Assembly (NCBI GenBank): GCA_963977525.1
Contig: CAXBPC010000005.1
Coordinates: forward strand, 1-64,000
Origin: Ancylomarina sp963977525
GTDB taxonomy: Bacteria; Bacteroidota; Bacteroidia; Bacteroidales; Marinifilaceae
Direction of reading: 5' to 3'
Length of the DNA: 64,000 nt
Below, in pieces: positions 1 through 8,316 of the stretch. The notes under the pieces were generated by a model. It ran no database searches, was not told the origin of the DNA, and saw only the letters and a list, made by a program, of their open reading frames with translations. Position numbers and translations under genes: made by a program. Every line of letters begins with the position of its first letter. The first letter of the stretch is position 1.

Positions 1-63
1 GCTTGGGCATTTGCCCAAAGCTTGAAAAAGCATTTGGTGGAGGCTTGGGCATTTGTTCATGAT
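1..63. repeat. edge of a 42-base tandem repeat tract (locus A)
   Basis: The 13-mer GCTTGGGCATTTG occurs at 1-13 and again at 43-55, exactly 42 bases apart. The core AAAGCTTGAAAAA (18-30) is also found at 15558-15570 in the tract after nrfA. The first copy folds as a short hairpin (CTTGGGCA / TGCCCAAAG). The tract probably continues to the left of the window. Confidence 0.6.
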
Positions 64-145
64 CTTGTAATTGCTTTGACCTCTATAATTTTTATTCTAG
101 GCTTTTAGTATTAAATTCGCGCCAACATTAAAAGAAATCATAAGC

Positions 146-676
146 ATGAGGAAGTTGAAAAATAGCGAACTGAATCGCAAAAGTATCGATGAGTTTAAAA
201 CGGCAGAGAAAACACCTTTTATCATTGTGTTGGATAATGTGCGTAGCTTAAACAATATTGGTTCGGTCTTTCGTACTTCTGATGCTCTTTTGGTTGAGGC
301 AATTTATTTGTGTGGTATTACTGCGACACCACCACATCGCGATTTGCACAAAACAGCCTTGGGTGCTGAAGATTCTGTGGCTTGGAAATACTTCGAGAAA
401 ACTGAAGATGCAGTTGCCGATCTTAAGGCTAAAGGTTTCGATGTGTATTCAATAGAGCAAGCTGAGAACTCAGTTTCTTTGCCTGATTTTCAAATTGACT
501 CAGCTAAAAAGTATGCCTTTGTATTTGGTAACGAGGTAAAAGGGGTACAACAGTCTATTGTTGATGCTTCGGAGTCGTGCATAGAAATCCCACAGTTTGG
601 AACCAAGCATTCTTTCAATATCTCAGTAAGTTGTGGTATTGTCCTCTGGGATTTATTCTCGAAATTGAAATACTAA
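146..676 (+). CDS. TrmH/SpoU-family RNA 2'-O-methyltransferase
   Basis: A SAM-dependent methyltransferase of the SPOUT class that would place a methyl group on a ribose 2'-OH of tRNA or rRNA in the cytoplasm. All three SpoU motifs are visible: NIGSVFRTSD at residues 37-46 with the catalytic-type Asn and Arg, FGNEVKGV at 127-134, and IPQFGTKHSFNISVS at 148-162, which forms the knot and binds SAM. At 176 residues it has only the catalytic domain and lacks the N-terminal substrate-binding domain of RlmB; compare the second SpoU protein at 7469-8212. The exact substrate cannot be read from the sequence. It stands alone and converges on the ATPase gene that follows. Confidence 0.9.
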   Translation: MRKLKNSELNRKSIDEFKTAEKTPFIIVLDNVRSLNNIGSVFRTSDALLVEAIYLCGITATPPHRDLHKTALGAEDSVAWKYFEKTEDAVADLKAKGFDVYSIEQAENSVSLPDFQIDSAKKYAFVFGNEVKGVQQSIVDASESCIEIPQFGTKHSFNISVSCGIVLWDLFSKLKY

Positions 677-702
677 AAGTGTCTCTCGCAAAGGGTGCTA
701 AG

Positions 703-789
703 TTTTACCGCAGATGTCGCAAAGAGATAATCTACTGTTGTTAAGTCTTTGCGTTCTTGTAATTCTTCTCTGCGTGCTTTGCGTGAAAA
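703..789. repeat. imperfect inverted repeat with CGCAAAG / CTTTGCG motifs
   Basis: The left arm at 703-727 (TTTTACCGCAGATG followed by TCGCAAAGAGA) is matched in reverse complement by the right arm at 767-789 (TCTCTGCG then TGCTTTGCGTGAAAA). Another CGCAAAG lies at 687-693 and another CTTTGCG at 747-753. The element fills the space between two convergent genes. It may act as a hairpin or terminator, although it has no long T-run. Confidence 0.6.
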
Positions 790-804
790 TTAAATTTTTA
801 ACGA

Positions 805-1611
805 CTATACATTAAATTCAAGGGTAACGATAGTACCTGGATACTCTTTGCGAGTAAGCTTTGAGAATCTACGCTGCTTCACCTGTTTCCATACACCATT
901 ACCCGATATAATCTGAATTTTACCTTCGTTTTGTTCTATAAACTGACGAATGGTAAATAAGCCCATACCATTGTGTTTGAACGGTTTTGATGTTGTTCCT
1001 GAATCAACCGCCCACTGAATGGCTCCCATGCCATTTTGAGCTTGTTTAAGTACGTTTGTAGCCAATTTCTGCATGTTTGCACCTTTGCTAACAATACTGA
1101 TGATGAGCTTCTTGTTGTGAACCGATACGTAGTGGGAGATAAACACCTCTTTACGATTACTGTGCGTAAATGCATTTCTGAAAATCTCTGCGACACAAAG
1201 TTCAATCGCCATCTTCAATTGTGGATTCAAGGCAACATCAGGACGCTCAGGGAATATTTTATTCTCTAGATAGTCTGTTAGTTCACCTTCGTCTGCACTT
1301 TTGAAAAATTGACATTTAATAAGACTTTTCCAAACGTCTTTTTTCATCCCACCTTTAATCATCTTCTTCGTATAGAAAAGGTTGAGGATAGAGTCTGGAA
1401 AATTAATTAAACGCACTTTATTCTTACGTCTTTCAAGATCCATAATAAGACTTCCTAATACAGCAAACAGATTGGATTCGATGAGTTTAGTCTCTTTGAA
1501 ATCGAAGATGATTTCGTCCTGAATGTATCGCTTTGTAGAGGCTTGTAATTCTGTGAAGAATAGGTAGCTCTGAAAGTTATTAGTTAGTTTCTTAGGGATA
1601 GTGATTTCCAT
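805..1611 (-). CDS. STAS-like domain plus GHKL (histidine-kinase-type) ATPase domain protein
   Basis: The first 90 or so residues resemble a STAS fold (IIFDFKETKLIESN, as in anti-sigma-antagonist proteins). From about residue 130 there is a GHKL ATPase domain with an N-box (E142 and N146 in ELCVAEIFRNAFTHS) and a glycine-rich box (NGMGLFTIR, 214-222). Proteins of this layout are thought to act in partner-switching or as phosphorylation-independent regulators. The usual Asp of the G1 box (DxGxG) is not seen: the equivalent place reads IVSKGAN (173-179), so nucleotide binding may be altered. The neighbours give no hint of a partner. A full His-kinase is excluded because there is no DHp helix with a phospho-acceptor His. 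Confidence 0.7.
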   Translation of the reverse strand: MEITIPKKLTNNFQSYLFFTELQASTKRYIQDEIIFDFKETKLIESNLFAVLGSLIMDLERRKNKVRLINFPDSILNLFYTKKMIKGGMKKDVWKSLIKCQFFKSADEGELTDYLENKIFPERPDVALNPQLKMAIELCVAEIFRNAFTHSNRKEVFISHYVSVHNKKLIISIVSKGANMQKLATNVLKQAQNGMGAIQWAVDSGTTSKPFKHNGMGLFTIRQFIEQNEGKIQIISGNGVWKQVKQRRFSKLTRKEYPGTIVTLEFNV

Positions 1612-1833
1612 ATTGTGGTTGTGTTCAGTATTATTAAAAAATATGATGCTTCTTCCAGTGGTTACTTTACCGACTTCTTTTAATTTAAAAGTATCATAGT
1701 TTACAAAATGGAGAAATTTCAGCGGGGACTAAGATATAAAATATCCTTCATATCCATATAGCCATTACTCATATTAGGTGGCTATTGGCTCTTTGTTTGA
1801 TTAAAGGAAGGAAATGTGTTAGATTGGGAGCTG

Positions 1834-1865
1834 AAAAAAAGCGGCTCTTTAAAGAGCCGCTTTTT
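1834..1865. terminator. bidirectional rho-independent terminator
   Basis: A perfect 10-bp stem GCGGCTCTTT / AAAGAGCCGC (1841-1860) is flanked by seven A and five T. It ends the minus-strand lipoprotein gene whose stop codon lies 24 bases away. Confidence 0.9.
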
Positions 1866-1888
1866 ATATGTATTAATGATGAGTTTAA

Positions 1889-3613
1889 TTACTCAACGAT
1901 TGCTTTGAATTCAGCATTTTCAAAAACTGTATAGAATTCAAGATCTGTCTTAGCGAAAGCTTTCAAAGAAGCATCCTTAGCAGTAGCTGATTTCAAGTTA
2001 GAGAAAATTAAGGTTTCGTTGTTAGTTCTTGCACCAACAATAGCTTTTAGGTAATCAACCATAGCGTCGTCACTTGTGTTCTTGTTCAATTTCTCAAGAG
2101 CAACAGTGTATTTTCCAGCAAGGATGTTAGCTAAAGCAGAGTTTACAGCGTGGCACTCACCAAACTGCTGAGTTGCTAGGTCATACTGAGCTTTCTTAAT
2201 AGCAACAATACCTAAGTTGTAGTTTACTTCGTTACCAGCACCTGTTGCAGCTCCGAATAATACTTCAGCATCAGCAACATTACCTTTTACTAATTCAACA
2301 GCACCTAAGTTATTTTTAACAACTGCGTTGTTTGCAGAAAGTTGATCAGCTTTATCAAAGTTAGCTTTAGCTTCGTCGATTTTTCCCATTCCGAAAAGAA
2401 TCATACCAGCATCGTTATGAGCTCTCCAGTCAGAAGCAAATTTCTTCTTAGCTGTTTCGTAGATTGCTAATTTCTCGCTAGCTACTTTTGTAAGTGTTGC
2501 TGCATAAAGCATTTCTTCTACGTTTAATTCAGCAGGGTTGTTCTTAGCGAAATTTTTAATTTCTTCGTCAGATTTTCCAATGTTGTCAACCTTAACTAGA
2601 AACTTAGCTCTTCTCAATTTAGGAAGAATCTCTTCTTTAACTTCAGAGAAAGCAGCAGAAATATTCCTGATTTCTTTTTCACGTACTTCAGGATCTGAGT
2701 ACATTGAAAGAACACGTAGTATTAACTCTTTATCTCTAATGTTAGAAGCTTGCATTAATTTTTTGAAACCATCCCAGTCTTCAGGAGTGATGTTCGACTT
2801 GAAGAATTCCTCGCTAGCGTAATCAGTAAGTTTAGCTTTCTTCATTGATTTCTTCACATACTTTGAAGAAGTAACTTCACGCTTACCAGCTAATTTCTCA
2901 TTGAAATCTTGCTTACCATCTGGAGATGCATAAGCAGAAACCTCAATTCCTTTGTATTCTTTCTTAGCGTTACCTTCAACAGTTTTGAAGTACTCGCTTA
3001 AAGCCTTAATATCTTCACTTTTCATTTCTGACCAACGAACGTTAGCGCTGTTGATTAGATAGTGAAGATCCGCTTCTTTAGTTTCAGCGATAATTCTCTG
3101 GAAAACATCCTTACCAATAATGTTAGCAGGCTTGTTTTGAACAAGAGTCGCAGTAGCTTTTACACCTTGTGCAATTTTCACAGGATCGAAATCTAAAGTT
3201 TTTTCACCTTTTTGAGCAGTGATTCTAACTTCAAGGTCAGAAATACGCATCGCCTTATCGTAATCGATAGTTCCTTTGTAAGTGATAGTTTTACCTGTTG
3301 CGTAAGGCACTACTGTTGCATTTCCTTGAACTTTTTCACCTTGTAAAGTTTGTGGAGCGAAAGCTTTTTCACCACCATCGTACTTCAATACAGGAGTTGC
3401 TACTAAAGTTACATTCTTGTTGAAATAGTTAGCAGGTATTCTTACGCTAACCTCAACATCAACTTTTGCTGCATGAGTTTCAAGAATCTCAGGAGTCACA
3501 TTGTAATCAATGTCACTTGCTTCTTTTTTCATCTTACTCATTCCGGCACAACCAGAAAGTAAGGCACCAGCTAATAGAATAGCCGCTACGTGATTAAGCT
3601 TGATTTTTTTCAT
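1889..3613 (-). CDS. TPR-containing outer-membrane lipoprotein with an OmpA-like segment
   Basis: A 574-residue exported protein. The N-terminus has a lipoprotein signal ending in the lipobox LLSGC, so Cys22 would be lipidated. The middle has a stretch, AYASPDGKQDFNEKLAGKR (about residues 226-244), typical of the OmpA-like peptidoglycan-binding fold. The C-terminal part (about 390-510) holds tetratricopeptide-like helices (WRAHNDAGMILFGMGKIDEA and a following repeat). This layout is common in Bacteroidota periplasmic lipoproteins; the specific function is not known to me. It is monocistronic, with a promoter candidate just upstream and a strong terminator downstream. Confidence 0.75.
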   Translation of the reverse strand: MKKIKLNHVAAILLAGALLSGCAGMSKMKKEASDIDYNVTPEILETHAAKVDVEVSVRIPANYFNKNVTLVATPVLKYDGGEKAFAPQTLQGEKVQGNATVVPYATGKTITYKGTIDYDKAMRISDLEVRITAQKGEKTLDFDPVKIAQGVKATATLVQNKPANIIGKDVFQRIIAETKEADLHYLINSANVRWSEMKSEDIKALSEYFKTVEGNAKKEYKGIEVSAYASPDGKQDFNEKLAGKREVTSSKYVKKSMKKAKLTDYASEEFFKSNITPEDWDGFKKLMQASNIRDKELILRVLSMYSDPEVREKEIRNISAAFSEVKEEILPKLRRAKFLVKVDNIGKSDEEIKNFAKNNPAELNVEEMLYAATLTKVASEKLAIYETAKKKFASDWRAHNDAGMILFGMGKIDEAKANFDKADQLSANNAVVKNNLGAVELVKGNVADAEVLFGAATGAGNEVNYNLGIVAIKKAQYDLATQQFGECHAVNSALANILAGKYTVALEKLNKNTSDDAMVDYLKAIVGARTNNETLIFSNLKSATAKDASLKAFAKTDLEFYTVFENAEFKAIVE

Positions 3614-3661
3614 GATAATAACTTAAATATGTTGTTGTAATAAATTAAAAGGATACGTTAA

Positions 3662-3688
3662 CAAATTTACAAAAAAATAATTGATCAA
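3662..3688 (-). promoter_or_regulatory. promoter candidate for the TPR lipoprotein
   Basis: Read on the minus strand there is TTG (3688-3686), 16 bases, then TAAATTTG (3669-3662). This matches the Bacteroidota pattern and lies about 50 bases before the start codon at 3613. Confidence 0.6.
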
Positions 3689-3724
3689 AAAATGCATTGT
3701 AGATTTATATTTAGTGCTTATCTG

Positions 3725-4360
3725 TTAGATTATGATTCTATTGAGACCTTTCTCGTGTTTGTTGTTAAAGATCACATCACAGACCTTCTTGTAGTCTGAA
3801 TCATTTCCTATAAAATCAATGTTATTGGTGTCTATAACGAGGAAATTCAGATCTTGTTGCTGTTTAAAGAAAGAAAAATAACTGTTTTGTATTTTCAATA
3901 AATAATCCGCCGTAATTTCCTGTTCGTAGTTTCGTCCCCTCTTTTTTATGTTTTCCAATAATTTGTCTACATCAGAATGTAAGTAGACATAAAGGTCTGG
4001 TTTTGGTAATGAGTTATAAATGATGTGGAAAAACTGACTGTACAACTTATACTCATCATCCTTAAGCGTTTGTTTCGAGAAAATCAAAGACTTCATAAAG
4101 TAATAATCAGCAATAGTGAACGATTTAAATAAATCTTGTTCACTTAACTCGTTTTTAAGTTGATTGTATCTATCAGCCAAAAAAGACATTTCAAGAGGAA
4201 ATGAGTATTTCTCAGGTTCTTCGTAAAACTTAGGTAGGAAAGGGTTATCTGCAAATTGTTCTAAGATTAGTTTCGCATTGAAATCTGTAGCAATTTTGTC
4301 TGATAAAGAGGTTTTTCCGGCACCTATATTTCCTTCGATGACGATAAAATTATAATCCAT
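3725..4360 (-). CDS. deoxynucleoside kinase (dNK / dGK-dAK family)
   Basis: Phosphorylates a deoxynucleoside at the 5' position with ATP in the salvage of DNA precursors. The P-loop GNIGAGKT lies at residues 10-17. The sugar/base-site DR motif follows in FLADRYNQL (60-68), and the lid arginines are in KKRGRNYEQE (about 134-143). The length of 211 residues is normal for the bacterial family. Substrate preference (deoxyadenosine or deoxyguanosine, as in Bacillus dAK/dGK) cannot be decided here. The hairpin at 4432-4474 separates it from the peptidase gene upstream on the same strand. Confidence 0.9.
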   Translation of the reverse strand: MDYNFIVIEGNIGAGKTSLSDKIATDFNAKLILEQFADNPFLPKFYEEPEKYSFPLEMSFLADRYNQLKNELSEQDLFKSFTIADYYFMKSLIFSKQTLKDDEYKLYSQFFHIIYNSLPKPDLYVYLHSDVDKLLENIKKRGRNYEQEITADYLLKIQNSYFSFFKQQQDLNFLVIDTNNIDFIGNDSDYKKVCDVIFNNKHEKGLNRIII

Positions 4361-4425
4361 TAAATATGTGTTTCTGATTTGGACTCGTAAAAATATAAAA
4401 TGAAGTTTAAATAATAAGCTTTTTT

Positions 4426-4474
4426 AAAAATAAGAGCAGCCCTTGTTGATAAAAATATCAAAATAGCTGCTCTT
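4426..4474 (-). terminator. hairpin terminator after the prolyl oligopeptidase gene
   Basis: The arms AAGAGCAGC (4432-4440) and GCTGCTCTT (4466-4474) pair across a 25-base loop. On the minus strand they are followed by an A/T-rich stretch with a T-run. Confidence 0.7.
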
Positions 4475-4500
4475 GTAAATTCAAACTCTTAGAACTAAGC

Positions 4501-6618
4501 TTATTTTATATTAGGATTGATACCCATATTGTAGAAAATGAATGACCATATATCAGCGTATTCTTCAATTTGTTTCGATGTTGGCATACCAGCACCGTGT
4601 CCTGCATTCGATTCAATCCTAATCACAACCGGATTATTCCCTTGATATTTCTCTTGCAGGGTCGCCATGTATTTGAACGAATGAGCAGGCACAACTCTAT
4701 CGTCATGATCGGCAGTTGTAACCATTACAGCTGGGTAATCTTTATCGGCTATATTGTGAATAGGTGAATATTTGTAGAGATAATTGAACATCTCTTCGCT
4801 TTCCTCACTTGTTCCGTAATCGCCAGCCCAAGCCCAACCAATTGTGAATTTGTGATAGCGGAGCATATCCATAACTCCAACTTCAGGAATAGCAACTTTA
4901 AAAAGATCGGGGCGCTGATTAATTACAGCTCCAACGAGTAAACCGCCGTTAGAACCACCTTTTAATGCAAGTTTAGATGCATTGGTATATTTCTTTTCGA
5001 TTAGGTATTCAGCAGCTGTTATGCAGTCGTCAAATACATTCTGTTTGTTCAGTTTAGTTCCAGCCTGATGCCAATCCTCACCAAATTCACCACCCCCACG
5101 TAGGTTCGCAACTACATACACACCACCATTTTCTAACCAAACCAATCGGCGAGGTGTAAAGTAGGGCGTTAGGCTGACATTGAATCCGCCATATCCGTAT
5201 AATAAACATGGATTATTACTATCCAGTTCTACACCTTTTTTATAGATGATGAACATTGGAACCTTGGTGCCATCTTTACTTGTGTAGAACTTCTGCTCTG
5301 TGATAAAGTCTTCTGGATTAAAATTAATCTTTGGTTGATAAAATATCTCAGACTTCTTCGTCTCGAAATTGTATTTGTAAGCAATTTCAGGTGATGTGAA
5401 TGACTCAAAACTATAAAAGGCAGTCTTCTCATCTTTCTTTCCTGAGAAATCTCCAGCAGTACCAATTCCTGGTAGTTCAAATTCATAATCGAAATTTCCA
5501 TTCATATTTAGGATTTCGATTTTTGAGTAGGCATCTTTCATATAGGTAGCTACTAATTTGCCACCAGCAAGTTTTACACTGCTTAGAACATTCTCTTTTT
5601 CAGCAATGATGTTTTTCCAATTCTCTTTCGACGGATTGTTCACATCGACAGAAACGAAACGGTATTTTGGTGCTCCGTTATTGGTATACATTAATAGACT
5701 TCCATTCACATCATCAATAATGTTGTGCTCGTAGGTTAATTCGTCAGTAATCATTTTAAAGTCAACTTCTTTTTTAGCCACTTCTTTAAAATAAAGAGCA
5801 TTCCCATGAGAAGCCGACATAGCCGAAAGAATTAAATACTTCTCATCATCGGTAACCGAAACACCGTATAGTCGTTTTGGAAATTTTGAATCCTGATAGA
5901 TAAGCTCGTCTTCGGATTGTTTGTTGCCTAGCTTGTGGTAATAAACTTTGTGGAACTCATTTGTATTTGATAGTTCAGTTCCTGCCTTTGGAGCATCGTA
6001 AGCAGCATAGAAGAAACCGTCTTTATACCAAGAAACGCCTGAGAATTTAATCCACTTCAAGTGGTCAGAAACATTTTTGCCTGTAGCAATATCTTTAACG
6101 AATACTTCGTTCCAGTCTGAACCAGAACGAGCTATTAAATAAGCTAAATACTTACTGTCGTTGGAAACTGATATGCTTGCAAGAGCTACCGTTCCATCTT
6201 CAGATAGATTATTGGGATCGAGAAGAATTCGAGCTTCATCTTCTAAGTTTGACTGAACGTATAAAACCGCTTGGTTTTGTAAGCCATCATTACGATAATG
6301 GAAATATAAATCACCCTTTTTAAATGGAACGCCAACTTTAGGGTAATTCCAAACCTCGGTCAAGCGCTCTTTAATTTTTGCTTTAAAAGGGATTGCATCT
6401 AGGAATTCATCAGTGACTTTGTTTTGTTCTACAACCCAAGCTTTAGTCTCGTCAGAATTATCATCTTCTAGCCATCGGTATGGGTCGGCTACAGTTGTTT
6501 TAAAATAAGTATCAGTCGTATCGACTTTTTTTGAAATCGGGTAGTTCATTTTTGTTCTTTCGTTTGAACAGGAAAGCATTATTGAGCAGCAGAATAATGG
6601 GATAATAAATTTCTTCAT
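4501..6618 (-). CDS. prolyl oligopeptidase, S9A family, lipoprotein
   Basis: A serine peptidase that cuts short peptides after proline. The N-terminus MKKFIIPLFCCSIMLSC is a lipoprotein signal, so it probably acts in the periplasm, unlike the cytosolic animal enzyme. Residues 25-440 form the beta-propeller that filters peptides (opening with DPYRWLEDD). The catalytic alpha/beta-hydrolase domain carries the nucleophile in GGSNGGLL (Ser556), the Asp in DHDDRVVP (639/640) and the His in NAGHGAG (His674). The 705-residue length is typical. It has its own downstream hairpin and stands alone. Confidence 0.95.
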   Translation of the reverse strand: MKKFIIPLFCCSIMLSCSNERTKMNYPISKKVDTTDTYFKTTVADPYRWLEDDNSDETKAWVVEQNKVTDEFLDAIPFKAKIKERLTEVWNYPKVGVPFKKGDLYFHYRNDGLQNQAVLYVQSNLEDEARILLDPNNLSEDGTVALASISVSNDSKYLAYLIARSGSDWNEVFVKDIATGKNVSDHLKWIKFSGVSWYKDGFFYAAYDAPKAGTELSNTNEFHKVYYHKLGNKQSEDELIYQDSKFPKRLYGVSVTDDEKYLILSAMSASHGNALYFKEVAKKEVDFKMITDELTYEHNIIDDVNGSLLMYTNNGAPKYRFVSVDVNNPSKENWKNIIAEKENVLSSVKLAGGKLVATYMKDAYSKIEILNMNGNFDYEFELPGIGTAGDFSGKKDEKTAFYSFESFTSPEIAYKYNFETKKSEIFYQPKINFNPEDFITEQKFYTSKDGTKVPMFIIYKKGVELDSNNPCLLYGYGGFNVSLTPYFTPRRLVWLENGGVYVVANLRGGGEFGEDWHQAGTKLNKQNVFDDCITAAEYLIEKKYTNASKLALKGGSNGGLLVGAVINQRPDLFKVAIPEVGVMDMLRYHKFTIGWAWAGDYGTSEESEEMFNYLYKYSPIHNIADKDYPAVMVTTADHDDRVVPAHSFKYMATLQEKYQGNNPVVIRIESNAGHGAGMPTSKQIEEYADIWSFIFYNMGINPNIK

Positions 6619-6786
6619 GCTTTGAGTTTAAAATTAAAAATCGAATTAAACTTGAGTCAGAAAGTTCTAGTCAGTTGGATATTGGTCTGAAATTGAATGA
6701 TTTGTCTAAAGTAAGAAATTTAAATCTAATAACTCAATATAGAATGATCAGCAAAAAGGAGATATAGTTTGTGGACAATAAGTGTA

Positions 6787-7281
6787 TTATAATTGTCTCC
6801 CAATTTTGGATTGATGCTTATCTTTTTTAGCTCCACGAACATTTCCAATCACCATGCCTATACCAGCACATGCGAAGAAAAGATGAGGGTTGAAACTGTA
6901 GAATGTTCCATAACCTAATGCTAGTCCAAGGACAACTCCAGCTAATGTGTAAATACCAGAATAGGTATAAGTAAAATGATGTGCTTGGTAGATTTGATGT
7001 GCATCTTTTAGGTGTTTGATTATCTTCTCAACTCTTTTTTCGTACTCACTTCTATTAACGCCAGATTTATTAATCAGACGGTCTAGTTCATCTACAATCT
7101 TTTCCAATTCGATTTTAGCATGCTTGCAGTCTAAGCAATTCTTTTGCTTAGCATCATCAAGTATCGTTGCAATTCGTTTTAGTTTTTCGATTTGATAGAA
7201 GCGATAATCTTTAACAGAGATATGTAGTTCAATTTGATTATCAATATTTGTATTGATACTGTCGAGCCAAGAGTTTTGCAT
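6787..7281 (-). CDS. hypothetical protein, cytosolic coiled coil and C-terminal membrane hairpin
   Basis: I do not recognise this family. The first 110 residues are charged and helical, with a C-x2-C pair (CLDCKHAK, about residues 54-61). Residues about 106-148 form two glycine-rich membrane segments (LAGVVLGLALGYG and FFACAGIGMVIGNVRG) of the kind seen in small membrane-pore-like or glycine-zipper proteins. The C-terminus is basic. It sits between a peptidase gene and rlmB, with rlmB divergent, and has no obvious partner. Confidence 0.6.
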   Translation of the reverse strand: MQNSWLDSINTNIDNQIELHISVKDYRFYQIEKLKRIATILDDAKQKNCLDCKHAKIELEKIVDELDRLINKSGVNRSEYEKRVEKIIKHLKDAHQIYQAHHFTYTYSGIYTLAGVVLGLALGYGTFYSFNPHLFFACAGIGMVIGNVRGAKKDKHQSKIGRQL

Positions 7282-7468
7282 AGAGTGAAAATATTTTGAG
7301 CAAATTTAATGAAATAAAGAGAGAATCTTTCACGACTTGGTCACTTGCTGATAGTAGGTTTAAAACTATCATTATAATGATTTTAGTGATATGTATATAC
7401 TTAGTTGTATGATTGGGATTTACCTATTACCTTTGTCCACTCAGAAAAATAGAATAATAAGAAGACAA

Positions 7469-8212
7469 ATGGCAAAGCAAAGACAAGAAATGTTGTTCGG
7501 GATTAGAGCAGCAATGGAAGCGATTAATAGCGACAAGGAAATTGAGAAAGTATTGATTCGTAGCGGTCTTGCTGGACCATTGTACAATGAATTTTTCGAA
7601 TTGGTTCGTGAGAAAGATGTACCTTATCAATTTGTTCCTAAGGAGAAAATTGATGCATTGGATCAAAGAAATAACCAAGGTGTTGTTGCTCTTATTGCAC
7701 CTATTCCTTATCAAGAAATTGAGGATGTATTGCCAGAGATTATGGTTGGAGGGAAAATTCCTTTGATTTTGATTCTTGATCAGATTACTGATGTAAGAAA
7801 CTTTGGTGCAATTGCTCGTTCAGCTGAGTGTGCAGGTGTACAGGCGATTATTATCCCTTTCAAAAATTCGGCTAAGGTGACCCCAGATGCGATTAAAACA
7901 TCAGCTGGTGCCTTATACAATATTCCTGTTTGTCGTGTACAAAACCTTAAGACTTTAGTTCGTACTTTTAAGCAAGAAGGTATTCGTATTGTTGCAGCTA
8001 CCGAGAAGGGTGATAAAATGTATACTGAAGCTGACTTGACTCTAGCAACTGCTGTTATTATGGGATCAGAGGATGTGGGTATTGATGATGGCTTATTACG
8101 TCTTGCTGATGAACAAGTGAAGATTCCAATTTTAGGTGCTATTGAGTCACTGAATGTGTCTGTAGCTGCCTCTCTTATGGTATACGAAGCCGTGAGACAA
8201 AGAAGTTTATAA
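7469..8212 (+). CDS. rlmB: 23S rRNA (guanosine-2'-O)-methyltransferase RlmB
   Basis: Methylates a conserved guanosine (G2251 in E. coli numbering) in the 23S rRNA P loop. The start at 7469 is preferred because it gives MAKQRQEMLFGIRAAMEAI, the normal start of the family, and 247 residues, the usual length; an upstream in-frame ATG at 7391 would add 26 residues with no homology character. The N-terminal substrate-binding domain (GIRAAMEAI to PIPYQEIED) is followed by the SpoU domain with NFGAIARSAEC, MGSEDVGI and IPILGAIESLNVSVAA. It is the larger of the two SpoU proteins in the window. Confidence 0.92.
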   Translation: MAKQRQEMLFGIRAAMEAINSDKEIEKVLIRSGLAGPLYNEFFELVREKDVPYQFVPKEKIDALDQRNNQGVVALIAPIPYQEIEDVLPEIMVGGKIPLILILDQITDVRNFGAIARSAECAGVQAIIIPFKNSAKVTPDAIKTSAGALYNIPVCRVQNLKTLVRTFKQEGIRIVAATEKGDKMYTEADLTLATAVIMGSEDVGIDDGLLRLADEQVKIPILGAIESLNVSVAASLMVYEAVRQRSL

Positions 8213-8249
8213 GATGTTGGCCTAGCTGACAAAGCAAAAATATTCTAAT

Positions 8250-8287
8250 AAAAAAGTCATTCGATTTAATATCGAATGACTTTTTTT
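8250..8287. terminator. bidirectional terminator between rlmB and the ccsBA-type gene
   Basis: The stem AGTCATTCGAT (8255-8265) / ATCGAATGACT (8271-8281) has a 5-base loop, with an A-run before and seven T after. It serves both convergent genes. Confidence 0.9.
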
Positions 8288-8316
8288 ATGACTGAATTTA
8301 TTTTAAATAAAGAGAT

